Part shown: positions 16,857 to 25,249 of the stretch, piece after piece
Layout: the number at the start of each line of letters is the position of its first letter
Numbering within the stretch: position 1 is the stretch's first letter
From: Amycolatopsis acididurans
GTDB lineage: Bacteria > Actinomycetota > Actinomycetes > Mycobacteriales > Pseudonocardiaceae
Length of the DNA: 64,000 nt
Reading direction: 5' to 3'
NCBI RefSeq assembly: GCF_012328925.1
Contig: NZ_JAAXLS010000034.1
Location: 1 to 64,000 of the forward strand
Program-made: the position numbers and the translations under genes
Notes under the pieces: generated by a model
Told to the model about the DNA's origin: nothing
Databases searched by the model: none
The model's input: the letters and a program-made list of their open reading frames with translations, nothing else

Positions 16857-18417
16857 GTGGCGCCGAAGGGACCGCAAAACTCGTTCAACTTGCTGATCGG
16901 CGACTACCTTCGCGTCACTACTGATCGTCCGGCGGTATCGGGCCGGGGAGCGGACGAGGGCTTCGCCCGCATTGAACGGATTGAACATCTCGCCGAAGAC
17001 CTTGCGCGGGAGATCTTCACGCGCGAGTCCGTCGACTTTGGCCCGGTGCCAGTGGTGTGGTGTCACGGTATTCCCGGTCCGCTAGTGCTGCGCGGTGGTG
17101 ACGTGCACGTTCTCGATCACGCTAACCCCGGCCGTGTTCGCCACGATGAAGCGCACCCGTGGTGGCCGCCCGCCGAGAAGGTCCTCCTGCGGGGCGCCGT
17201 GGCCGCGGGCCACGAGCCTTACCGGTGGCGCCGTGAACCCATACCGTGGACCGGGCAAGTCACCTGGGCGGACGCAGACTGGCCGCCTCGTGCGCCGTAT
17301 CGGGCGACCGGGTTCCCCAAGTCCGCCTCGGCTTTGCTCGTGGGGGACTATCTGCGGATCCATCGCGATCGCTGGCCTGAGTGCGACCAGGATGTCGACG
17401 AGGGCTTCGCCCGAGTCGAGCACCTGCGCTTGCTCAATCCCGAGCTGACGCAGCAGCTGTTCGTCGACTCGGTCTGGGGTGGCACCGTCGTCGTGGCCAG
17501 CGTGTACGGGCTGCCCGGTGTGCTGATGCTGCGCGGCGAGGACACGGTCGAGGTCCAGGCAGTGCCCAATCCGGAGCGAGCAGCCTGGGAGGCCCGCAAC
17601 CGGTGGTCGGGCCAGCCGTCGATGGTGTTCATCGACAGCCACGCGCCCACCGACGCCGAGCGGCAGGCCGCCGAGGCGATCGACGTGGCGCGCCGACCGC
17701 AGGCCGACGAGGCCGGCCGGTATCCGAGCCGGTTCAGCGACCCCTTTCAGCGCCGGCTGGCGCTGGAGTCCCGCTACGGGCTGCGCACCGTGCCGTTGTC
17801 AGCTTTGCCCTGGCCACATGGCCAGTCCAACTGCCGGATGGGCCGCATCGCCGACACCTACAAGGCGGTCGCGGCAGACGAGCAGACCGCCCACGCCGCA
17901 GCTTTCCTGTCGGCGGAAGGCCGCGAGACGATGTCTTCCTGCTCGTACCATGTCTTCCTGCTCGTACCATCAGCCCGATTGGCCGCGCCTGGTCCGCATC
18001 CTCACCGAAATCCTTGACACCGCCGACGGGCAGGACCCTCAGCCACAGCGGCACCCGGACTACGTCCTGCTCTCGGCCGAAGACAAGCAGTGGCTGCAGA
18101 CCTTGCTGATCGATCCGATCGAATGGGACGACCGCGACCAGATGCTGACCAATGGCCAGCACCGCCTCTGCGCCCTGCGCGCCGCCGAAGTGCAGCACTG
18201 CCCGGTCAGGGGGCGCTACCTACCCGACACAACCCACGGTGCCGCGATCCCTGCCGCCGACCATGCCCGAGCCGCGATCCGCGTGAGCTGGCAGGACTAC
18301 GCCGCTGCACGGCGGTGGCCTCGATGGACCGGCACCCTGGTTGACAAGCTCCCGTCCGCGATCCAGATGCGCCTGCTCGCACGGGGCCAGCGTGTTCGTC
18401 GATCACCTTTCTTGTGA
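16857..18417 (+). pseudogene. ParB-like / two-repeat protein gene split by a 19-bp tandem duplication
   Basis: GTG at 16857 has GAAGGGGGAGG upstream. The protein has two copies of one module (SFNLLIGDYLRVTTDRP...GFARIERIEHL near residue 10, SALLVGDYLRIHRDRW...GFARVEHLRLL near residue 160), each followed by a GxPGxLxLRG segment. The frame then shifts at a 19-bp exact duplication (17931-17968) and stops at 18017. With one repeat copy removed it reads straight into QPDWPRLVRILTEIL and MLTNGQHRLCALRAAEV, ending at 18417, for about 513 aa. NGQHRL...AL resembles the DGQHR/ParB-like nuclease core, but function is unknown. Expansion and contraction of the repeat could make it phase-variable. Confidence 0.72.
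17931..17970 (+). repeat. 19-bp exact tandem duplication
   Basis: ATGTCTTCCTGCTCGTACC occurs at 17931-17949 and again at 17950-17968, followed by AT, so the period-19 tract spans 40 bases. Because 19 is not a multiple of three it shifts the host reading frame. Confidence 0.97.
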
Positions 18418-18510
18418 CCCTGCCAGCGGGACTAGCTGCTGTCCGAATTGACCGTTCCGGGGTGGCATCGCTCGTTCGTGTCACGGCGTTCGTGGCTACC
18501 GTCCCTGGTT

Positions 18511-19143
18511 GTGACCACCACACCGTCCGCTGACCGTTCGCGTACCGCACTGGATCTGGTCGTCGAGGCGATCGCCCGGCTGCAGACGACAGACCCGAGT
18601 GACACGACGGCGTCATTGCTGGCGGCATGGCATGGTTTCGGCACCGCCGAGGCGGCTGGCCAGTTCCTCGCCCAGGACAACGTCGATGACGCGGTACTGG
18701 CCCGGAACGCCCGGCCGGTGATGGCGGCCGTGGCCGTGCTGCTGCGTGAGGCTCCGTCACTGCCCTATACCGACGAGGTCGTCGAGACCGTGGATGGCCT
18801 GGTTCCCGACGGCTTCCAGATTCCCGCCGATGACCGGACGATCGTCTACTACAACCCAGGCCAGCCGCTCGATGAGTCAGCAGCGGGGATCGTGCGGCGG
18901 AGCATCCAGACGTTGGCGCTGATGTTGAACACGCTGCTGCCGCAGGCAGCCGAGCACGCCGAGCACCCTGCTGACCGGGTCGCGTGCGAGCACGGCACCC
19001 GGCTCGCCTACGAGCTCGGATGCTGCTGGGAAGGACAGCTGAGCTCCTTCCTCAACAGCTCCCGCGACCTGAGCGCGCCGGGTCGACCTCGCAGGCAGTC
19101 GGGCAAAAACACCAGGCACAAGCGCACGAAGAAGAGGGCCTGA
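18511..19143 (+). CDS. Hypothetical protein with basic C-terminal tail
   Basis: About 210 aa from GTG 18511 (VTTTPSADRS); a TTG at 18448 would add 21 residues and neither start has a strong ribosome site. The body is helical and acidic with alternating Leu/Ala. The C-terminus is very basic (RPRRQSGKNTRHKRTKKRA), which suggests nucleic-acid contact. No family recognised. It lies between the ParB-like remnant and the NYN gene on the same strand, with only six bases to the next gene, so these probably form one transcription unit. Confidence 0.6.
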   Translation: MTTTPSADRSRTALDLVVEAIARLQTTDPSDTTASLLAAWHGFGTAEAAGQFLAQDNVDDAVLARNARPVMAAVAVLLREAPSLPYTDEVVETVDGLVPDGFQIPADDRTIVYYNPGQPLDESAAGIVRRSIQTLALMLNTLLPQAAEHAEHPADRVACEHGTRLAYELGCCWEGQLSSFLNSSRDLSAPGRPRRQSGKNTRHKRTKKRA

Positions 19144-19149
19144 CCACCG

Positions 19150-19776
19150 ATGCTGCCCACGGACCGGCTGGTCCTCATCGACTTGGAGAACGTGGTCGGC
19201 TTCCGGCCAAAACCCCGCACCCTGCGCGCTCGGATCACCGCCCTGCTCGATGCCGCCGGACCGCGCCATCACGCCGTCGCGGCATATGCAGCCGCCGATG
19301 CCGAGGACGACCTCATGGCCTCGGCGCTCGCCTGCCTGAACGTCGCGCCTCTCAGGGTGTCGCCAGGCCCGGACGCTGCGGAGACCGCGCTGCTGGCGCA
19401 CGCGAGACGAATGCAGGCCGAGGGATGCGTGCTGTTCACGGTCTGCTCCAGCGATCGCGCATTCGCCTCGCTGGCCGACGGCGAGTCGGCCCAGGTGGAG
19501 GTACTGACCTGGGAGGGACAACCAGTGAGCTCGAAACTCGAACAAGTGGTCAACCACGTCCGCCGGTTGCCCAGGCCGGGGACCGAGGCATCCGTCACCG
19601 AGCCCACGATGCCCGCCGCGCTACCGGGCGCTGCAGCTCCAATGCGGTACCGGCAAGGCCGCCCCGCGCGCCAGCCGCTGGACAGTTTGACCGCTGGATT
19701 GGTCACTGGCATCGGCATTGCGCTGGGACAGCGCCTGGCGGATGAGTTTCTGTCACGGCGAGGCAGAAACACTTGA
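19150..19776 (+). CDS. NYN-domain (PIN-like) putative ribonuclease
   Basis: A 208-aa protein. LVLIDLENVVGF at the N-terminus is the NYN/PIN-like first acidic motif, DAAETALLAHARRM in the middle supplies a second acidic centre, and FTVCSSDRAFASLA is the typical third motif (SxD). These aspartates would hold metal in an endoribonuclease site. The C-terminal 70 residues are Pro/Ala-rich with a hydrophobic stretch (LTAGLVTGIGIALG) that could touch the membrane. It is the third gene of the unit begun at 16857. A role in RNA cleavage during stress or defence is inferred from domain and location. Confidence 0.72.
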   Translation: MLPTDRLVLIDLENVVGFRPKPRTLRARITALLDAAGPRHHAVAAYAAADAEDDLMASALACLNVAPLRVSPGPDAAETALLAHARRMQAEGCVLFTVCSSDRAFASLADGESAQVEVLTWEGQPVSSKLEQVVNHVRRLPRPGTEASVTEPTMPAALPGAAAPMRYRQGRPARQPLDSLTAGLVTGIGIALGQRLADEFLSRRGRNT

Positions 19777-20052
19777 CTGCGAGTTTGGAGGCCCAATTTC
19801 ACCGACTCGGGTCTCACGGCACACGACTCCCGCAGCCGGCGGACCTGTTCCAGCTGCTATCCCGCATCCGTTACATACCACATCGGTTACAGAGGGTTCC
19901 CGAGTGTAACGGGTGGTCGCGCCGGCCCGACGTGGTTGGCGACATGATCACGGGCCGGAACCCTGTCGTCCGTGATCATGCTGGCGGCCGTTCTGGTGAA
20001 GGTCGTCCGGTCGAGTAGCGGTGGTTCTGGGGGGAATGCCAGGTTGGACGAG

Positions 20053-20769
20053 ATGGCTACCGGTGCAGAGTCCGCAGGTACAGAGGGTCGCCCTGCTGCG
20101 ACGCGAACTCAGCACGCCATTCGGTTGCTAGTTCTGCTCGATGGATGCGGTACTCCGACCGTGGATGGAGATCCGCCCGGAACGGTCAAGTCGGTCCGAA
20201 GCGAGCTGCGGCTCCAGGCGATGGACTTCTGGCTGCGAAACCCGGACTACCTCGCCGACGAGCTGGTGTCGATGGTGGAAACTGGCACGGCCGACGCTGG
20301 TCACCTGAACACAGCGCGGTCGCTCCTGGACGATCCAGAGCCTGACCTGCGTTGGTACCCGATGCCGCGCTGGTTCTTCGGCGCCTACGAGCAGCTCGAT
20401 GACGCGTTCTCCATCCTCGAAACGTACGGCCTCGCCACGTTGCGCCGTACTGGGCAGCCAGGCAAGAAGAGCAAGCGCAACCAGTTCTTCCTGACGCAGG
20501 CCGGGGCCGCCGCGGTCGCTGAGCTCGCGAAGGATTCGACTCTGGGCTGGTACGCCAAGCAGGTGAAGCTGGTCGCGTTGGTCGCGGGGGACGACGGTGG
20601 GCAGGCTCTGAAGGACCGGCAATACCTGCAGGCCACATACGCGGGGACCGAGCTGGGGGTCGCCATCGCGCCGATCGCGCTGCGGGTGCGCGAACGGCTG
20701 GACGCGTTGAGCGCCGGCGCATCGGTATCGGCTGCTGGAGAAGCCGGTCAGGAAGGGGACCAGACGTGA
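20053..20769 (+). CDS. Middle-component-like winged-helix protein of a three-gene ABC system
   Basis: A 238-aa protein. RLLVLLDGCG near residue 25, SELRLQAMDFWLRNPDYLADELV near 55-80, then RWFFGAYEQLDDAFSILETYGLATL and FFLTQAGAAAVAEL near 110-160 give the pattern of the small 'middle component' proteins of ABC-3C conflict systems, including a winged-helix-like C-terminal half. ATG 20053 is preferred because the upstream extension (from 19972) is low-complexity. Its stop overlaps the GTG of the ATPase gene (GTGA), so all three genes are coupled. Expected role: bridge between ATPase and effector. The family call is from pattern memory and needs a profile search. Confidence 0.6.
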   Translation: MATGAESAGTEGRPAATRTQHAIRLLVLLDGCGTPTVDGDPPGTVKSVRSELRLQAMDFWLRNPDYLADELVSMVETGTADAGHLNTARSLLDDPEPDLRWYPMPRWFFGAYEQLDDAFSILETYGLATLRRTGQPGKKSKRNQFFLTQAGAAAVAELAKDSTLGWYAKQVKLVALVAGDDGGQALKDRQYLQATYAGTELGVAIAPIALRVRERLDALSAGASVSAAGEAGQEGDQT

Positions 20770-22946
20770 GTGCTCTCGGCAAGGAGGTTGTTGAGGTCCT
20801 GGCCAGGCGGCGGGCAGGCGGTCCGCTCAGCATCACTGTCGACGAGGTCGACAAGATCCTCAGCGGGCTCGGTGTCCCGCTCGGCGGCACCAAGGCGGTG
20901 CCAGTGCCGCTGCGAGCGACCCGGATGTACTTCAGTGGGACGAAGTGGCTCAAACCGGATCACCCCGATGCCCATGGACACGCGCTGGTCGATGTAGCAG
21001 ACCTCCCCGAGTGGATCCGACCGGTCGTTGACAAGCGCTCGGCCGGAGCGGTCTCGGCCGGACATGGTGAGGCATCGGAGGTCGATGAACAGGCAGGACC
21101 AAGGGCGCGGGTCCCATTTCACTTCGAATGGTCGCCGCAGCCCGGTGTCAACGGGATTGGCTCGGGCCGGAACCTACGCGGCAAGTCAACCCTGTTGAAC
21201 GTTCTCATGTGGTCGCTGACCGGCCGGTGTCCGCAGTTCCAAAACGATGTCCGCAGCTGGATCGAACATGTCGAAGTCGATTGGAAGGTGGGCGTCGAGC
21301 GGCTGCGGGTCGAGTTCGATGCGGTGGACGGGGTGGCCGCCGGACAGGTGATCAGGATTATGGAGGCGGACTCGGACGCCAGATCTACGGTCCTCGGGCA
21401 GTTCGACGGCGCAGACTTCGAGGGCGTCATGGGCTCGCTGATGATGACTCGGTTGAGGTTGGAGAACATCCCGGTCTGGACAGATACGGCGGCTCGGGTG
21501 CACGCGTGGCCCGCGTACTCCAGTTCGTTTGTGGTCCGCGCAAACCAGCTCGATCCTATCGTCGGCAACGAACAGACCATCGGCCTGCGGATGATGCAGA
21601 TGTTCATCGGTACGGACTGGGCACCGGTGCAGGCTGCCGCAATGACGGCGCGGCGCGGCATGGATACGGCACGAGACGCCGCGAAGGACAAGGCCCAGGC
21701 GGCTGGCGAGGCGGTGGAGGCAAGCCGACGCGCGGCGGAGAAGCAGGTCCAGGACGTCCGAACGAAGATCGGGAAGCTGCCGGCCGAGACACCGGACATG
21801 CAGCTGGTGCTCGACGCCGCGACCCGCGCATCCGACCTCGCGCGAGAGGTTCACAAGCTTGAGGCGAAGCTGATCGCGCAGACGTCGCTCGCTGGAACAG
21901 CACGTCAACAGCTCAAGGCAGTGAAGGCCCGCGTGCATACCAGCTACGAGGACGCGCTCGCGGCTAGGTTCTTCCATCACATGCGTCCGTCGGTGTGCCC
22001 ACGCTGCGCTGCGCAGGTCACTCCGGAACGGCAGGCTGCGGAACCGGACAAACACGAGTGTTCGGTGTGCACCAGTGAACTGAATCTGAAGGCCCTCCAG
22101 TCCGATGTCATCGTGGCCGCATCGGTACCGGACGAGCTCGTGGCCGGCCTGGTCGCAAGGACGTCCGGAAGTGACGGCGAGGATCCGGATGCTGAAGAAG
22201 GGCCCCTGGACGAGGTTGAAGCGGCGCAGGCCGCAGTGGCCGCGGCCGAAGCCGCGGTGGCGGAGCTGACTGCCGAGATCGCGACGCTGACGACGGAACG
22301 GGACGAGGCGGCGGCGCGAGTAGAGGTGGGGAGCGCACTTCTATCGGCCGCGAGTGAGCGTCGTGTGCTCGAACTGGACTTGGCCCGCGCCGAAGGTGCT
22401 CTGGGGGCGCTGACCCGGTCGAGCGACCCGGCGACGGTTGACCCGGTCGATCCGGTGCACCTCGCCGTCGTGGAAGCAGCCGAGCAGGTGCTCAAGAAGT
22501 GGGTGAAGAACGACCAGGACCCGATGCTGGTCCAGATCTCCGCTGACATCGAACGCCTGACTCAGAGCTTCGGCGCCGACAACCTCAGCGGCTTCGCTCT
22601 CAGCGGCGGAGCGAACATGACGCTCCGAGAGAACGGCGTCAAGCAGACCTACTCCGGACTTACAGCCGGCGAGAAGCTGCGGGTCAAGATCGCGACCGCC
22701 ATCGCGCTCATCCAGCACGGTTACGTCGAGGGGATCGGTCGCCACCCCGGTTTCCTCGTCCTGGACTCGCCGTCCGCCGAGGAGATGCCGGAGGAGGACC
22801 TCGCCACCATGGTCAGGGCTTTGCGGGACGTCGCGGGCGAGGCCGAGATGCAGATCTTCGTCGCCACCCGCAACGCCGCCCCGCTCGTTGATCTACTTCC
22901 GCAAGCCAATCGGGTTGTCGCGGAGGGTAACGCCTACGTTTGGTGA
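20766..22946 (+). CDS. Rad50/SMC-like ABC ATPase with four-cysteine hook
   Basis: A 726-aa ATPase. An N-terminal extension of about 120 residues precedes the P-loop GRNLRGKST (134-142). Long helical arms (about 290-390 and 480-560, Ala/Glu-rich) flank CPRC and CSVC pairs near residues 413-440, a zinc-hook or zinc-ribbon site. ABC signature LTAGEKLRVKIA lies near residue 635 and Walker B FLVLDSPS near 662. It would use ATP to open and close a coiled-coil clamp, probably sensing DNA or its ends. P-loop placement after a long extension and four cysteines in one chain differ from ordinary Rad50, where each monomer gives one CxxC. It is translationally coupled to the gene before it. Confidence 0.82.
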   Translation: MSALGKEVVEVLARRRAGGPLSITVDEVDKILSGLGVPLGGTKAVPVPLRATRMYFSGTKWLKPDHPDAHGHALVDVADLPEWIRPVVDKRSAGAVSAGHGEASEVDEQAGPRARVPFHFEWSPQPGVNGIGSGRNLRGKSTLLNVLMWSLTGRCPQFQNDVRSWIEHVEVDWKVGVERLRVEFDAVDGVAAGQVIRIMEADSDARSTVLGQFDGADFEGVMGSLMMTRLRLENIPVWTDTAARVHAWPAYSSSFVVRANQLDPIVGNEQTIGLRMMQMFIGTDWAPVQAAAMTARRGMDTARDAAKDKAQAAGEAVEASRRAAEKQVQDVRTKIGKLPAETPDMQLVLDAATRASDLAREVHKLEAKLIAQTSLAGTARQQLKAVKARVHTSYEDALAARFFHHMRPSVCPRCAAQVTPERQAAEPDKHECSVCTSELNLKALQSDVIVAASVPDELVAGLVARTSGSDGEDPDAEEGPLDEVEAAQAAVAAAEAAVAELTAEIATLTTERDEAAARVEVGSALLSAASERRVLELDLARAEGALGALTRSSDPATVDPVDPVHLAVVEAAEQVLKKWVKNDQDPMLVQISADIERLTQSFGADNLSGFALSGGANMTLRENGVKQTYSGLTAGEKLRVKIATAIALIQHGYVEGIGRHPGFLVLDSPSAEEMPEEDLATMVRALRDVAGEAEMQIFVATRNAAPLVDLLPQANRVVAEGNAYVW

Positions 22947-22981
22947 GAACCTGCACGGTAATTGCTGACGAGAGGAACGCC

Positions 22982-25102
22982 ATGAGCGGCAGTGCGGCCG
23001 TCGAGCTGGAGGGGGATCTCACCGCGCTCCTTTCGGCAAACGCGGGTGGCCCGCCGGTCGAGGGCGCTTTCGCGACGCTTGGTGGCTGGGAGCGATTGGC
23101 TCGGGAAGCCGCTGACCTCGCCGACAGCCCGGTGCTTCCGCCGCTCGTCCATCTGGTCGCGCACGAGGCAGCCAACTCCGGCGGCCGGACCGACAGCTAT
23201 CCGGCAGCCATGCGCCGCGTATCAGCTGCGGTCACATCCTCCACGAGTCCGGCCATCCTCACCGACAGCTTGGAGGCTCTGCTCACCAGTGGACCCGCGC
23301 TGAACGAGGTCGGCGGCGTTCTGGCCAAAGCCCTGGAGGATGCTGTCCAGAAATTCCTCGACTTACCGGACCCGGACAGCCGCGCCGCCCTGAGAACAGC
23401 AAGCGCGCTGGAGGCCCGCACCCGACTTGCCCTGTGCGGGATCGGATCACCATTCGCGTTGCTAGCTCTTCTGGAACGTTTCGATGCACCGATGCCCAAG
23501 CCGCTCGGCACCGCGGTTGTCCGCGCCGTCGGTGTCGCCGTCGACCACTGGCCCCACGCCGCGAGCCTCGCCGGTGTTGTCCGCGTCATCGCTGGGATCG
23601 ACCCCCCAGCCGGCCGGTTGCGTCCAGATGCCGACCCCGAGGACGTCGCCTCCGACGCCGCGTGGGTGCTGGCGGGTATCGAACTGGTCGGCGCACTCCG
23701 CGCCGCGGACCTTCCGCTCATGCTGAGCAACCTCGAAGCTTCCGCACGGTACTTGCAGGTCGCCTGGGACTCCTACGAGCGTGAGGACGCCAGCGTCCTT
23801 CTGACCGTGGTGGAAGTGCTGTGCGCGCTCCTCGACGAGTCCTCGGCGAGGCCGCAGGTGGCGGCCCTGTCGACACCTCGACTCGAACCACGCGCACTGG
23901 CCGACCTGGCTGAGCGGGTTCGCCGGATCAACGTGACGTCCATGGGTCTGAATCATTGGTATGGGGATCCGAAGCGAGCAGCGCTGCTGGCGTGGTCACA
24001 ACTGGCCGACGACCTGGGCAGGCTCCGGGAAGAGTTTGAGCGGGATAGCTTCTACAAAGCCGAGGTCGTTGTCGACGACCTACTCCAGATCTACCTGGGC
24101 TCGCGCTCCGCGGCTGTCGTCTCTCACGAGGAGGACATTGGCGGCCTGCTCAGGCTCGTTCAGCCGGTCATCGAGTCGGGGTTCGCCAGGACGGCGGGCC
24201 TGCTGAGCAACCTCGAAGATCACACCCACGCCTTGGAACAGGAAGCCGCGACCGCGGCGGGCGACCGTCAACGCGAGGTCACCGAGAAACTCACTGCCGC
24301 GCAAACGGTCCTTCAAGCGGCGAAGGCGCAAGCATTGGCCGGTGCAGGGCCGGGAAAAGGCGGTAGCGGCACGGCAACCGCGTCGCTGCCGCAACCCCTC
24401 AACCAACTTGTCCTGCCAGGATCCGCGGCAGCGATCGAACTTGCCGAGAAAGTGTCGCCCGAGACCCTCGCTGAACTCGCCAAAGCGGTCAGCGACAAAA
24501 CCATCGGCAGACACAGCCTCAACCTGATCGAGGCAGAGGTGTACTCCGCGATCCGATCGTGTCTGGAGACGAGCCCCGACTACGTCAGGGAGCCGAAGGA
24601 TGCAGTGGACGACGTTCTTCGGCTGATCATCCAGTTCGTCAGCTCACGGACTAATGCCCAATCGGACCTGTACCCGTACCTGTTCGACCCGAAGGCCGTC
24701 GAAGGCCACATCCACAAGGACCTCCTTGACTACCTGAAGTCCAGCAGCCTGGGCGCGATCGCCGAGTTCGAGGTCCAGCACGTCGGCGGCGGGCGAATCG
24801 ACCTGCGACTCAAGTTCAGCGGATTCAGCATCTGCATCGAGATGAAGGTCGATTCGATGAAGCAGCCCTTGAGCGACAAGCAGGCGTACCTCAAGCAGGC
24901 GGTCACGTATCAGACCACGGATATCCGAATCGGATTCCTGGTTTCACTGCGCCACAAGGCGTTCGATCCAACTGGGGCTCCACCACACCTGAGCGCGCTC
25001 ATCGGGCATACGGTGTTCGATGTGCCAGGTGACGAAGTGCCGAGGCACATCGTCACCGTAAGCGTTCCTGGCAGCCGGACCAAACCGTCGGACATGAAGT
25101 AG
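22982..25102 (+). CDS. Effector-like protein with C-terminal PD-(D/E)xK nuclease domain
   Basis: About 706 aa from ATG 22982, which has GAGAGGAA upstream. The first about 450 residues are helical, repeat-like and unrecognised, with a short coiled coil and a Gly/Ala linker near residue 450. The C-terminal region carries the nuclease pattern: GRIDLRLKF near residue 603, then CIEMKVD near 620 (D...ExK) and a QAYLKQAVTYQ helix. This resembles restriction-type PD-(D/E)xK enzymes that cut DNA. It follows the SMC-like ATPase by 35 bases on the same strand. Likely role: ATPase-licensed nuclease effector of the three-gene system, in line with ABC-3C-type or Lamassu-like logic. Confidence 0.72.
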   Translation: MSGSAAVELEGDLTALLSANAGGPPVEGAFATLGGWERLAREAADLADSPVLPPLVHLVAHEAANSGGRTDSYPAAMRRVSAAVTSSTSPAILTDSLEALLTSGPALNEVGGVLAKALEDAVQKFLDLPDPDSRAALRTASALEARTRLALCGIGSPFALLALLERFDAPMPKPLGTAVVRAVGVAVDHWPHAASLAGVVRVIAGIDPPAGRLRPDADPEDVASDAAWVLAGIELVGALRAADLPLMLSNLEASARYLQVAWDSYEREDASVLLTVVEVLCALLDESSARPQVAALSTPRLEPRALADLAERVRRINVTSMGLNHWYGDPKRAALLAWSQLADDLGRLREEFERDSFYKAEVVVDDLLQIYLGSRSAAVVSHEEDIGGLLRLVQPVIESGFARTAGLLSNLEDHTHALEQEAATAAGDRQREVTEKLTAAQTVLQAAKAQALAGAGPGKGGSGTATASLPQPLNQLVLPGSAAAIELAEKVSPETLAELAKAVSDKTIGRHSLNLIEAEVYSAIRSCLETSPDYVREPKDAVDDVLRLIIQFVSSRTNAQSDLYPYLFDPKAVEGHIHKDLLDYLKSSSLGAIAEFEVQHVGGGRIDLRLKFSGFSICIEMKVDSMKQPLSDKQAYLKQAVTYQTTDIRIGFLVSLRHKAFDPTGAPPHLSALIGHTVFDVPGDEVPRHIVTVSVPGSRTKPSDMK

Positions 25103-25104
25103 GG

Positions 25105-25123
25105 CCGGCTCGGTCCCAGCCGG
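25105..25123 (+). terminator. Short hairpin after the three-gene operon
   Basis: CCGGCT at 25105-25110 pairs with AGCCGG at 25118-25123, three bases after the nuclease gene stop. There is no T-tract; a weak candidate terminator only. Confidence 0.35.
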
Positions 25124-25249
25124 TGGAACCGGTCGCGGCAGGTCCGGCCGCAGGTAGCGACGCACGGTGGCAGCCCGCGTCACCTGGCTTCCGCAGCTGT
25201 TGTAGCGAGATAGTCCGTGAATCTGGGGGTTGACGTGCGGAAACGTGCC

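Noticed and set aside
19773..20018. Possible 81-codon gene between the NYN gene and the three-gene operon
   Set aside because: TTG start without ribosome site and no family; probably intergenic.
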